DNA of 64,000 bases from NCBI RefSeq assembly GCF_900116665.1, contig NZ_FPBK01000016.1:1-64000 (forward strand), read 5' to 3'. The DNA comes from Pustulibacterium marinum. Lineage in GTDB: Bacteria > Bacteroidota > Bacteroidia > Flavobacteriales > Flavobacteriaceae. The notes beneath the pieces are model-generated. The model had not been told where the DNA came from. It saw only the letters and a list, made by a program, of their open reading frames with translations, and did no database searches. Shown here in pieces: positions 17,591-26,437 of the stretch (position 1 is its first letter; every line of letters starts with the position of its first letter). Made by a program: the position numbers and the translations under genes.

Positions 17591-18712
17591 ATGAACCTTG
17601 ACTGGTTAACATATGACGCCATAAAATACAGTGAGATTTCGGGAAGATATTTACCTTATAAACGTCTAGAATCGTTTTTAGAAAAGACAGATTTTAACTT
17701 TGAGAAATCAATCATTGGACATTCCGTAAACGGATTGCCTATACATCTTTTAAAAGTGGGAAATGGAGATCATAAAGTTTTTATGTGGTCACAGATGCAC
17801 GGAAATGAAAGTACCACTACAAAGGCTGTTTTAGATCTTTTATCTTTCTTAAATACCAAAAGTGACTATTCTCAACAAATTTTAGATGCTTGTACCTTAT
17901 ATATTATACCAATGTTGAATCCTGATGGAGCCACTGCTTATACAAGGTTCAATGCTAACAATGAGGATTTAAATAGGGATTCTAAGCATTTAACGCAACC
18001 TGAAAGCCGTGTGTTACGTGCTGCTTTTGAAAATATAGAACCAGACTTTTGTTTTAACCTACATGACCAGAGAACTATTTTCAATGTAGGCGATACTCCA
18101 AAACCTGCTACTTTATCTTTTTTAGCTCCTTCAGAAGACCCAGATAGGAATGTTACCGATACTCGTAAGAAAGCTATGGAAATTATAAATGCGATGGTAG
18201 CTACGTTACAAAACTATATTCCTAACCAAATTGGGCGTTTTGACGATAGTTTCAATATTAATTGTATAGGAGATATGTTTACTTCTCTTGGAGTTCCTAC
18301 AATACTATTTGAAGCCGGTCATTACCAAGGTGATTATGAGCGTGAGGAAACGCGAAAATTTGTTTTCATTGCTTTGTTATCATCCCTTTTAAAAGTTTCT
18401 ACCGAGGAAATAACAGGAGATGAGTTTGAAAATTACTTTGATGTGCCAGAAAATGAAAAACGATTTTTTGACATTTTGATAAAAAACTTTAAGTTTTCTG
18501 AGGAAGACGTAGAAACCGAAAACGAAATAGGTGTACTTTTTAAAGAAAATTTACAAAATAATAACATTTTTCTTTTTCCATATGTGGAAAAAATAGGAAA
18601 TTTGCAAAACTGTTACGGACATCAAGAAATAGATGCTTCAAACGCAAAAATAAGTATAACCAGAAAACAATTATTAACAACGGATTTACAGGAGTTTTTA
18701 AAAAACCTTTAG
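17591..18712 (+). CDS. M14-family zinc carboxypeptidase
   Basis: The 373-residue protein has the M14 zinc site. The HxxE motif is in SQMHGNESTTTKAVLDLL (about residues 67-84) and the third ligand His is in FNLHDQRT (about 157-164). LNPDGATAYTRFNANNEDLNRD supplies the substrate-binding Asn-Arg pair. LFEAGHYQGDYEREETRK carries the catalytic Glu. There is no signal peptide, so it is probably cytosolic. A C-terminal part of about 110 residues after the catalytic domain is unassigned. It is controlled by a spacer full of dyads for the divergent XRE regulator. The substrate is unknown: peptide trimming, or an acyl-amino acid as in the AstE/aspartoacylase branch. Confidence 0.85.
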   Translation: MNLDWLTYDAIKYSEISGRYLPYKRLESFLEKTDFNFEKSIIGHSVNGLPIHLLKVGNGDHKVFMWSQMHGNESTTTKAVLDLLSFLNTKSDYSQQILDACTLYIIPMLNPDGATAYTRFNANNEDLNRDSKHLTQPESRVLRAAFENIEPDFCFNLHDQRTIFNVGDTPKPATLSFLAPSEDPDRNVTDTRKKAMEIINAMVATLQNYIPNQIGRFDDSFNINCIGDMFTSLGVPTILFEAGHYQGDYEREETRKFVFIALLSSLLKVSTEEITGDEFENYFDVPENEKRFFDILIKNFKFSEEDVETENEIGVLFKENLQNNNIFLFPYVEKIGNLQNCYGHQEIDASNAKISITRKQLLTTDLQEFLKNL

Positions 18713-18808
18713 TTTTTTAACATAAAAATAAATTTTTTCTATTTTTTGTTGTGTAATTAATGTTTTTTTTGCTTTTTTTGTATGTCCATTGATTTTAAAA
18801 AAATACAT

Positions 18809-19291
18809 ATGAGTAAAATTAAATTAGACGAGGTAGATCACCAAATCCTAGATATGTTGATCGATAATACTAGAACGCCTTTTACAGATATAGCAAAGAA
18901 ACTTCTTATTTCTGCTGGTACTGTTCACGTTCGTGTTAAGAAAATGGAAGATGCAGGAATCATTAAAGGTTCTTCATTAACTTTAGACTATGTAAAATTA
19001 GGCTATGCGTTTATTGCATATGTAGGTATTTTTCTAGAGAAAACGCACCAAACCAAATTTGTAATGGAGCGTCTTAATGAAATTCCAAATATTACGGTAG
19101 CACATATCACAACTGGAAAATTCAATATCTTTTGTAAAGTAAGAGCTAAGAACACAAAGCACGCAAAAGAGATTATTTTCATGATTGATGATATCGAAGG
19201 AGTTTCTAGAACAGAAACAATGATTTCTCTTGAAGAAAGTATAAATGATAAGAAAAGATTAATGCACTCAATCTTCAATGAGTTGAATTAA
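18809..19291 (+). CDS. Lrp/AsnC-family transcriptional regulator
   Basis: From the ATG at 18809 the product is 160 residues. It has an N-terminal AsnC-type HTH (VDHQILDMLIDNTRTPFTDIAKKLLISAGTVHVRVKKMEDAGII) and a C-terminal RAM ligand-binding domain (LGYAFIAYVGIFLE, then ITTGKFNIFCKVRAK). Members sense amino acids and control their metabolism, and the effector here is not evident. The upstream ATG at 18782 would add nine residues ahead of the usual MSKxKLDEVD N-terminus, so 18809 is preferred. A strong terminator follows. Confidence 0.92.
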   Translation: MSKIKLDEVDHQILDMLIDNTRTPFTDIAKKLLISAGTVHVRVKKMEDAGIIKGSSLTLDYVKLGYAFIAYVGIFLEKTHQTKFVMERLNEIPNITVAHITTGKFNIFCKVRAKNTKHAKEIIFMIDDIEGVSRTETMISLEESINDKKRLMHSIFNELN

Positions 19292-19313
19292 TTAACAAAT
19301 TTTATAATAATTG

Positions 19314-19350
19314 AACCCTTTCATACTAGTATATGAAAGGGTTTTTTTTT
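19314..19350 (+). terminator. Rho-independent terminator after the Lrp gene
   Basis: AACCCTTTCATA (19314-19325), six-base loop and TATGAAAGGGTT (19332-19343) run into a T-run to 19350. It ends 9 bases before the first ppc start candidate. Confidence 0.92.
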
Positions 19351-19358
19351 ATCTTTAA

Positions 19359-21968
19359 ATGAATATAAATCAAAAAAATCAAATGCTTAGAAAACCCAAA
19401 ATTCAACGGTTTAATGACAGTGTATTATCCAAATATCAGATTTACAACAGTATTTTTCTAACGCTACCATTTGATGAAATTTCTAACACTGGTTCTTTTC
19501 TACCATTATTTTCCGAAATATGTGAAAAAGGGTATGAGAAGAATCAGGATCCTACTACAATCGTAGATGAATTTTTTAAAAAGTTCTTTAGTGATATTTC
19601 TGAAGAAGAAAAGATCTCGTATCTATTCCGTTTTATTCAGTATATCGAAAGACAGGTAGTGTTGTTTGATGCAATTGAAGATGCTTCTTTCTCTGTTGTG
19701 AATAACATGAATGGTCATGGTACCTTGCGCAGTATCAAAGAAGAAGCGCAAGCAATTAATAAACTTGGAGATTTGAAAGAACATTTAAAACACTTTTCAA
19801 TTCGTCCGGTTTTAACTGCTCACCCTACTCAATTTTATCCGGGACCGGTATTAGGTATTATTACCGATCTTTCTGATGCTATTGAGCGTAATGATCTAAC
19901 TGAAATTAAAAAATTGTTAGCACAACTTGGTAAAACCCCTTTCTTTAAGAAAGAAAAACCAACGCCATTCGATGAAGCAGTAAGTTTAATTTGGTACCTA
20001 GAAAACGTATTTTATCAAGCTAGTTCAAAAATATTCACTTATATCCAAAACAATATTTTTCGTGAAGAAGAATTGGAAAATGATGTGGTAAAATTAGGCT
20101 TTTGGCCAGGAGGTGATAGGGATGGAAATCCTTTTGTAACTCCTGAAATTACCTTAAATGTAGCTGATAGACTTAAAACTTCGGTACTTAAAAATTATTA
20201 CAAAGATATTCGTAAGCTTAAACGAAGAATTACTTTTGACGGTGCAGATAAAATTATCAAAGAGTTAGAGCAAAGCTTGTATGAAAATGTTTTTATCAGT
20301 TCTAAAAAACATACTTTAGATAAAGACTATTTTCTAGCAAAGCTTAAAGAAATTAAAGCGATTCTAACGGAAAGACATCAATCACTTTTTGTAGAAGAAA
20401 TTTCGGATTTAATAAACAAAGTGAAACTTTTCGGTTTCCATTTTGCTACGTTAGATATTCGTCAAGATTCCCGTGTACATCACAGTGTTTTATTAGGAAT
20501 TGTAAATGATACCCACAAACATAATCTTGGAATTTTCCCTGAGAACTATGAGTCGTTATCAGATGAAGAACAAATAGACGTTCTTACAAAAGTAAGCGGC
20601 AAAATTGATCCAGAGATTATTTCTGATGAAATGGCAAAACGCACATTGCAGTCTATTTATGCAATGCAGGAAATTCAGAAAACAAATGGTGAAGTTGGTT
20701 GTAATCGTTACATAATTAGTAACAACCAAACCATCATCAATGTTTTAGAAGCTTTTGCAATGATTCGTTTAACGGGTTGGGAAAAACCTTCTGCAGATGT
20801 AACGCCGCTTTTTGAAACAGTAGACGATTTACAACGGGCAAAAAGTGTCATGGAAACGTTATATACCAATCCTATTTATAAGGAACATTTAGAAAGAAGA
20901 AATAACGTTCAGCCAATTATGCTTGGTTTCTCCGATGGTACAAAAGATGGAGGATACTTGATGGCGAACTGGAGTATTTATAAAGCAAAAGCAGAGCTTA
21001 CCGAAATTTCTAGGAAATATGGTATTAAAGTCATATTTTTTGATGGTAGAGGTGGACCACCAGCGCGTGGAGGAGGAAAAACTCACCAATTCTATGCTTC
21101 CTTAGGTCCAGAAATTGAAAACGAAGAAGTTCAATTGACAATTCAAGGACAAACAATTAGTTCTAATTTTGGAACGGTTGATTCTTGTCAATATAATCTT
21201 GAGCAATTATTAAGTTCAGGTATTATGAATGAGATTTTTACCAAAGATCAAAATATCATTTCTCCAGAGGATAAAGAAACTATGGAAGAATTGGCAGAAG
21301 TAAGTTATAAAACTTATTCTGACTTTAAAGATCATCCGAAATTTGTACCGTATTTAGAGCATATGAGTACATTAAAATACTATGCAAAAACTAATATTGG
21401 AAGTAGACCTTCGAAAAGAGGAAAGTCTGATAAGTTAATTTTCTCAGATTTACGAGCAATTCCTTTTGTAGGTAGCTGGAGCCAATTGAAACAAAACGTT
21501 CCTGGATTCTTTGGAGTTGGTACGGCTTTAAAACATTTTGAGGATAAAGGAGAATTTGATAAAGTTCAAAAATTATATCATAATTCATTGTTCTTCAAAA
21601 CATTGCTTGAAAATAGTATGATGAGTTTAACTAAATCATTCTTCAAGCTAACGGCTTATATGAAAGATGATGAAGAGTATGGAGCTTTCTGGACTTTGAT
21701 TCATGATGAATATGAGTTATCTAAAAAGCTATTATTGAAGTTAACCGGATATTCTGAATTAATGGAAGACACCAGATCTCAAAAAGCGTCTATCAAAGTT
21801 CGTGAAGATATTGTGTTGCCGTTGTTAACAATTCAACAGTTTGCTTTGAAGAAAGTGCAAGATTTTCATAAGAATAAAAATGTGGATGAAGCCTTGATTC
21901 AAGTTTATGAGAAAATGGTTACCAGATCATTGTTTGGAAATATCAATGCAAGTAGAAACTCAGCGTAA
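19359..21968 (+). CDS. ppc: Phosphoenolpyruvate carboxylase, Bacteroidota type
   Basis: This enzyme makes oxaloacetate from PEP and bicarbonate to refill the TCA cycle. The product is 869 residues. The catalytic His is in LTAHPTQFYPG (about residue 154). WPGGDRDGNPFVTPE and LGFSDGTKDGGYLMANW are present. The glycine-rich mobile loop reads DGRGGPPARGGGKTH, where E. coli has GRGGS. The C-terminus ends NASRNSA instead of the usual QNTG. These differences mark the divergent flavobacterial group, and sensitivity to aspartate or acetyl-CoA cannot be assumed. An in-frame ATG at 19383 is also a plausible start, because TATCTTTA at 19350-19357 could be the -7 box. Confidence 0.93.
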   Translation: MNINQKNQMLRKPKIQRFNDSVLSKYQIYNSIFLTLPFDEISNTGSFLPLFSEICEKGYEKNQDPTTIVDEFFKKFFSDISEEEKISYLFRFIQYIERQVVLFDAIEDASFSVVNNMNGHGTLRSIKEEAQAINKLGDLKEHLKHFSIRPVLTAHPTQFYPGPVLGIITDLSDAIERNDLTEIKKLLAQLGKTPFFKKEKPTPFDEAVSLIWYLENVFYQASSKIFTYIQNNIFREEELENDVVKLGFWPGGDRDGNPFVTPEITLNVADRLKTSVLKNYYKDIRKLKRRITFDGADKIIKELEQSLYENVFISSKKHTLDKDYFLAKLKEIKAILTERHQSLFVEEISDLINKVKLFGFHFATLDIRQDSRVHHSVLLGIVNDTHKHNLGIFPENYESLSDEEQIDVLTKVSGKIDPEIISDEMAKRTLQSIYAMQEIQKTNGEVGCNRYIISNNQTIINVLEAFAMIRLTGWEKPSADVTPLFETVDDLQRAKSVMETLYTNPIYKEHLERRNNVQPIMLGFSDGTKDGGYLMANWSIYKAKAELTEISRKYGIKVIFFDGRGGPPARGGGKTHQFYASLGPEIENEEVQLTIQGQTISSNFGTVDSCQYNLEQLLSSGIMNEIFTKDQNIISPEDKETMEELAEVSYKTYSDFKDHPKFVPYLEHMSTLKYYAKTNIGSRPSKRGKSDKLIFSDLRAIPFVGSWSQLKQNVPGFFGVGTALKHFEDKGEFDKVQKLYHNSLFFKTLLENSMMSLTKSFFKLTAYMKDDEEYGAFWTLIHDEYELSKKLLLKLTGYSELMEDTRSQKASIKVREDIVLPLLTIQQFALKKVQDFHKNKNVDEALIQVYEKMVTRSLFGNINASRNSA

Positions 21969-21992
21969 TATTTTTAAAACAAATAAATATAG

Positions 21993-22026
21993 AAAAAGCC
22001 GTTCTAAATTTAGAACGGCTTTTTTA
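21993..22026. terminator. Bidirectional terminator, 16-bp arms
   Basis: AAAAAGCCGTTCTAAA directly abuts its perfect complement (21993-22024), with A and T runs on both sides. It stops ppc and the convergent small acidic gene. Confidence 0.9.
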
Positions 22027-22061
22027 TGTTGTAATGTGATATAAAGAAATTAATTAATTAA

Positions 22062-22352
22062 TTAATCCTCTTCTTCGTTATCTTCTGGAATATCTATATT
22101 CTCTGTTTCGCCAGAGTTATCAAAATCATCTTCATCTTCGTCAAAGTTTTCCATCGTGTTTGCCAAGCGGGTACTCACTTTTACCAGATAGATGCAATCT
22201 TCTGTTCTTACTTCAACAGCCTCTACTGTTTCGTTCTTCAAATTCTTGAAACTTATGATGTCATCATCGCCATATCCATCTGGATATTTTTCTACCAAAA
22301 GAGATAGAATTTCGTTTGTAAGTTTCTTATAATCAACAATAACGCGTTTCAT
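22062..22352 (-). CDS. Small acidic protein of unknown function
   Basis: The 96-residue cytosolic protein begins MKRVIVDYKKLTNEILSLLVEKYPDG. It continues with FKNLKNETVEAVEVRTEDCIYLVKVS and ends in a very acidic tail (FDEDEDDFDNSGETENIDIPEDNEEED). It looks like a conserved flavobacterial family without known role. The acidic tail suggests an interaction surface, though this is inference. It lies 75 bases downstream of the DHS-like gene on the same strand and may be read with it. Confidence 0.7.
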   Translation of the reverse strand: MKRVIVDYKKLTNEILSLLVEKYPDGYGDDDIISFKNLKNETVEAVEVRTEDCIYLVKVSTRLANTMENFDEDEDDFDNSGETENIDIPEDNEEED

Positions 22353-22426
22353 ATATTATATCCTTAATTGTCGTTAAATGTAATTGAAAAATAGTATTAA
22401 ATACAAATGTCAATGTAAATAAATTG

Positions 22427-23395
22427 CTACATTTCTAGTAAATATGCAAAAATTAATGGTGCTACAATGGTTGCATCAGATTCAATGATAAACTTAGGAG
22501 TATCAATATCTAATTTACCCCAAGTAATTTTTTCATTTGGAACAGCTCCTGAATAAGAACCATAACTTGTTGTTGAATCTGAAATTTGGCAGAAATAACT
22601 CCAGAAAGGTACATCCGTCATTTCAAGATCTTGATAAAGCATTGGAACTACACAAATAGGAAAATCTCCTGCAATACCACCACCAATCTGGAAAAACCCG
22701 ATTCCTTTATCACAATTATTACGATACCAGTCTGCTAGAAAAGCCATGTACTCAATTCCGCTTTTCATAGTTGAAGCTTTTAATTCTCCTTTGATTACGT
22801 AAGATGCAAAAATATTTCCCATTGTACTATCTTCCCAACCAGGAACTACAATTGGTAAATTCTTTTCTGCAGCAGCATACATCCAAGAGTCTTTTAAGTC
22901 TATTTCGTAATATTCTTCTAAAACTCCAGATAATAGCATTTTGTACATGAATTCATGTGGAAAATAGCGTTCACCAGCTTCTTCGGCATCTTTCCAAATT
23001 TTGTGAATGTGTTGCTGAAGTCTTCGGAAAGCTTCTTCTTCAGGAATACAAGTATCGGTAACTCTGTTTAATCCTTTTTCCAATAATTCCCATTCTTCTT
23101 GCGGAGTTAAATCTCTATAATTTGGGACTCTCTTATAGTGAGAATGTGCTACCAAGTTCATGATGTCTTCTTCAAGATTTGCTCCTGTACAAGAAATAAT
23201 TTGAACCTTGTCTTGTCTAATCATTTCAGCGAAGATTTTCCCAAGCTCTGCAGTACTCATAGCTCCTGCTAGTGTTACCATCATTTTAGAACCTTGTTCT
23301 AATTGAGCTTCGTATGCTTTAGCTGCATCAACAACTGTTGCCGAGTTGAAGTGTAAATAATATTTTTCTATAAAGTTTGAAATAGGACCTTTCAT
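22427..23395 (-). CDS. Deoxyhypusine-synthase-like protein without the catalytic lysine
   Basis: The 322-residue protein fits the deoxyhypusine synthase fold. LAGAMSTAELGKIFAEMI and ISCTGANLEEDIMN are NAD-site elements, and FFQIGGGIAGDFPI and TTSYGSYSGAVPNEKITWGKL match the C-terminal active-site region. In eukaryotic DHS the GGG is followed by VVKHH with the imine-forming Lys. Here the run is GGG-I-A-G-D-F at 238-245, so Gly243 replaces that Lys. Bacteria use EF-P, not eIF5A, so protein hypusination is not expected. The gene lies 55 bases downstream of speA on the same strand, which suggests a role in polyamine synthesis from agmatine or a derivative. The exact reaction is unknown to me. Confidence 0.8.
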   Translation of the reverse strand: MKGPISNFIEKYYLHFNSATVVDAAKAYEAQLEQGSKMMVTLAGAMSTAELGKIFAEMIRQDKVQIISCTGANLEEDIMNLVAHSHYKRVPNYRDLTPQEEWELLEKGLNRVTDTCIPEEEAFRRLQQHIHKIWKDAEEAGERYFPHEFMYKMLLSGVLEEYYEIDLKDSWMYAAAEKNLPIVVPGWEDSTMGNIFASYVIKGELKASTMKSGIEYMAFLADWYRNNCDKGIGFFQIGGGIAGDFPICVVPMLYQDLEMTDVPFWSYFCQISDSTTSYGSYSGAVPNEKITWGKLDIDTPKFIIESDATIVAPLIFAYLLEM

Positions 23396-23450
23396 GGTAA
23401 TATTTTTTGTTGTAGTATTTTAAAGTTATATAAAATGAATATTCTTGGAT

Positions 23451-24845
23451 TTATTTATATCCTAAAATATCTAACATATCTTCAGCTTTTTGTTGTTCTG
23501 CAAAAACTTTGGTAGTCAGTTCGCCGTTTTCATCTCTATTAATCAAAATATGTTTTGGAGTAGGGATGAGGCAGTGCTGTAACCCACCAAAACCTCCAAT
23601 TGTTTCCTGATACGCTCCCGTATTAAAGAAACCAATATATAAAGGTTTTGTTTTGCTAAATTTTGGTAAATATATTGCTGCAACGTGCTGTTCACTGTTG
23701 TAGTAATCATCACTGTCACAGGTTAACCCACCCAAAAGAACGCGTTCATATTCATCATTCCAACGGTTAATAGGAAGCATAATAAAACGCTTGCTAATCG
23801 CCCAAGTATCTGGTAATGTGGTAATGAAAGATGAATTGATCATGTTCCATTTTTCACGATCGTTTTGTTGTTTTTGATACAAAACTTCATAGACAGCTCC
23901 ACCACTTTCACCAACAGTAAAACTACCAAATTCTGTAAAAATGTTTGGAACAGGAACTCCAGCATCATCACAAGCTGTTTTAATCTGGTAAATGATTTCA
24001 TCAATCATATATTGATAGTCATAATTAAAAGCAAGTGAATTTTTGATAGGAAATCCCCCGCCAATATTCAAACTATCTAATGTTGGACAAATTTTCTTTA
24101 ATTGGATATATACTTTTAAACATTTTACCAATTCATTCCAGTAATACGCCGTATCACGAATTCCGGTATTGATGAAAAAGTGAAGCATTTTTAAAGAAAC
24201 CTTGTCGTTATCTTTTATTTCACGCTCATAGAATGGTACAATATTTTTGTAACCGATACCTAATCTACTTGTGTAAAATTCAAATTTAGGCTCTTCTTCA
24301 GAAGCAATTCTGATACCTACCTCAAAATCACCATCAATTACGTCTGTTAGAAGATCTAATTCCTCATAATTGTCAATAATAGGAATACATTTTTTATGAC
24401 CGGAATTGATTAAATCTGCAATATTCATTATGTATCGATCTCTTTTGAAACCGTTACAAATCACATAATTGTCGTTGGTGATTTTACCTTCACTTTTTAA
24501 TTGATTTACAATATTGATATCAAAAGCAGATGATGTTTCAATATGAATATCATTCTTCAAAGCCTCGGTTAAAATATGCTCAAAATGAGAACTTTTGGTA
24601 CAATAGCAATAGTTGTAATTCCCTTTATAATTATGCTTTTCAATAGCATTGCCAAACCAATGTTTCGCTTTTTTTATGTTGTTCGAAATTTGTGGAAGGT
24701 AGGTGAATTTCAATGGAGCACCATATTCCTCAATTAATTTCATTAAATCAATTCCGTGGAAAGAAAGTGAGTTTTCGTTTAAAGTAAATTCTTCTTGCGG
24801 AAAATAATAGGTTTGATCAATAAGATCAATATACTTATTTTTCAT
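23451..24845 (-). CDS. speA: Arginine decarboxylase, short Bacteroidota form
   Basis: This PLP enzyme of the alanine-racemase-fold decarboxylases makes agmatine from arginine. PLP Lys84 is in YNYCYCTKSSHFEHIL. Other motifs are MLHFFINTGIRD, LNIGGGFPIKNSLAF (PLP phosphate loop), IFTEFGSFTVGESGG, and a C-terminal catalytic Cys in LGGLTCDSDDYYNSEQ. At 464 residues it lacks the roughly 160-residue insertion of the 658-residue E. coli SpeA. The substrate is assigned from resemblance to the flavobacterial group rather than a proven residue. Decarboxylation of ornithine or a related amino acid cannot be excluded. It heads the unit speA, DHS-like. Confidence 0.85.
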   Translation of the reverse strand: MKNKYIDLIDQTYYFPQEEFTLNENSLSFHGIDLMKLIEEYGAPLKFTYLPQISNNIKKAKHWFGNAIEKHNYKGNYNYCYCTKSSHFEHILTEALKNDIHIETSSAFDINIVNQLKSEGKITNDNYVICNGFKRDRYIMNIADLINSGHKKCIPIIDNYEELDLLTDVIDGDFEVGIRIASEEEPKFEFYTSRLGIGYKNIVPFYEREIKDNDKVSLKMLHFFINTGIRDTAYYWNELVKCLKVYIQLKKICPTLDSLNIGGGFPIKNSLAFNYDYQYMIDEIIYQIKTACDDAGVPVPNIFTEFGSFTVGESGGAVYEVLYQKQQNDREKWNMINSSFITTLPDTWAISKRFIMLPINRWNDEYERVLLGGLTCDSDDYYNSEQHVAAIYLPKFSKTKPLYIGFFNTGAYQETIGGFGGLQHCLIPTPKHILINRDENGELTTKVFAEQQKAEDMLDILGYK

Positions 24846-24942
24846 TTGGGTATTGTTAGTTAATCAATCGTTGTTACAAGTTAAAAAAATAGCTTGAAAA
24901 CAATCAAATTCGAAGATAAATAATAACGAAGATTAACAATAA

Positions 24943-24971
24943 CAGGAAGTTTATGTTAACATGATTTCCTG
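24943..24971. promoter_or_regulatory. Nested dyad upstream of speA
   Basis: CAGGAA (24943-24948) and TTCCTG (24966-24971) flank the perfect palindrome ATGTTAACAT (24953-24962). It lies about 100 bases upstream of the speA ATG in a 292-base spacer that otherwise shows nothing clear. It could be an operator or a leader hairpin. Confidence 0.3.
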
Positions 24972-25137
24972 ATTTTATCTTGCGGAAATCAATGAATAGC
25001 CTTTGAGCTAACCCACATAAAAACTGAATTTTTTTCAAAGAGAAAATATCAGTACTTAAAAACTTTTGCGTCATTTACGGAGTAATTATCAACGCTGCAA
25101 ATGTGCTTAAAAAAAACAATTATACAACATATTTTTT

Positions 25138-26214
25138 TTAATTTTTATAATACTCAAAAGCCTTTAAAATCATGTTGTTATCAACTTTTATGTCGATTGT
25201 TGGATTTCCGATTCCTTCTAAAAGCACAAAATTTATAGTTCCGTAGGTATTCTTTTTGTCATGTTTCATCAAAGAAATGATAGTGTCTAAATCATTTTCT
25301 TCAATGGCTACCTTTTCAAAATAATTCAAAATTACAGACTTAATTTCATCTACCTTCTCAATTGAAAAATTCAATTTTTGGTGAGATAAATGTGCTGCCA
25401 AAATCATTCCTATGGCAATAGCTTCTCCATGCAATAAGGTAGTTTTGCTTTCATCATTCAGAAAAAATGATTCTATGGCATGACCTAGCGTGTGGCCAAA
25501 GTTTAGTGTTTTTCTAAGATTTGATTCTTTGAGATCTTGAAGTACTACATTATTTTTGATAATTACAGAATCATAAATCAATTTGTCCAAATCCTCCAAA
25601 GTAAGGTTTTGTAAATTTTTAAAGAAATTCCAATAATTTTCATCTGCAATGAGCCCGTGTTTTAACATTTCTGCCATTCCACTGCGCATTTCATTGGAAG
25701 GTAAAGTATTTAAAAAGTCTGTAGAAATTAAAACCATTTCTGGAGTACAAAAAACACCTACTTGATTTTTAAGTGTACCAAGATCAATACCGGTTTTTCC
25801 ACCAACCGAAGCATCTACCATGGAAAGCAACGTAGTAGGAATGTTTATAAAATTGATGCCACGCATGTAAGTAGCAGCCACAAAACCTCCTAAATCTGTA
25901 ACAACACCTCCTCCAAGGTTGATCATCAAACTTTTTCTGTCGCCGCCTAATTCTGAAATAGCGTTCCAAACACCCGTACAGGTTTCTATGTTTTTATGAA
26001 TTTCGCCAGCTTCAATTTCAATAATTTCCACTTCACAATTTGTTACCAGTTGAGGAAGAAACACCGGTAAACAATTCGCATTTGTATTAGAATCAACTAG
26101 AATGAAAATTTTTGAATAGTTATTTTTTTCTAAATGTTCATTTAGCGCTGTAAATGCATCTGTATTAAAATAAACATTATAGTCTGTAGAAGTGATTGGT
26201 TTCAAAACGTTCAA
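25138..26214 (-). CDS. aroB: 3-dehydroquinate synthase
   Basis: This is the second step of the shikimate pathway, closing DAHP to dehydroquinate with NAD+ and a divalent metal. The 358-residue protein has the NAD-binding GGGVVTDLGGFVAATYMRGI and IPTTLLSMVDASVGGKTGID. The metal ligands are probably Glu in SGMAEMLKHG and the His residues in LNFGHTLGHAIES and LLHGEAIAIGM. Length is normal. It is leftward and seems monocistronic. Confidence 0.96.
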   Translation of the reverse strand: MNVLKPITSTDYNVYFNTDAFTALNEHLEKNNYSKIFILVDSNTNANCLPVFLPQLVTNCEVEIIEIEAGEIHKNIETCTGVWNAISELGGDRKSLMINLGGGVVTDLGGFVAATYMRGINFINIPTTLLSMVDASVGGKTGIDLGTLKNQVGVFCTPEMVLISTDFLNTLPSNEMRSGMAEMLKHGLIADENYWNFFKNLQNLTLEDLDKLIYDSVIIKNNVVLQDLKESNLRKTLNFGHTLGHAIESFFLNDESKTTLLHGEAIAIGMILAAHLSHQKLNFSIEKVDEIKSVILNYFEKVAIEENDLDTIISLMKHDKKNTYGTINFVLLEGIGNPTIDIKVDNNMILKAFEYYKN

Positions 26215-26412
26215 TTTTATAGAACTACAAAGTAATAGAATTTCTTCTTTCTAAGCTGAAAATGAAAGGTGATTTTTGAATATTTAATTACTAAAACAAG
26301 GAATTTAGGAGTGTTAATGGAATTAGAGGAAAGTTAAATTTCTGATAATCAATTCAAAATTAGCAAAGAAAAAATTGTCATTCCAACAAGAAATAATTAT
26401 CATCCCACATTG

Positions 26413-26420
26413 TATATTTG
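26413..26420 (+). promoter_or_regulatory. -7 box of the proline dehydrogenase gene
   Basis: TATATTTG lies 18 bases upstream of the ATG at 26438 and downstream of a TTG that would extend the frame to 26375. It decides the start. No -33 TTG is seen at standard spacing. Confidence 0.5.
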
Positions 26421-26437
26421 CTCACTACTTGTACTAT

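Noticed and set aside
22427-23395. True deoxyhypusine synthase acting on eIF5A
   Set aside because: Bacteria lack eIF5A, efp is present in this window, and the catalytic Lys is replaced by Gly.
26375-26437. TTG-started extension of the proline dehydrogenase frame
   Set aside because: The -7 box at 26413-26420 lies inside it, so the mRNA begins after it. The ATG at 26438 gives the normal length.
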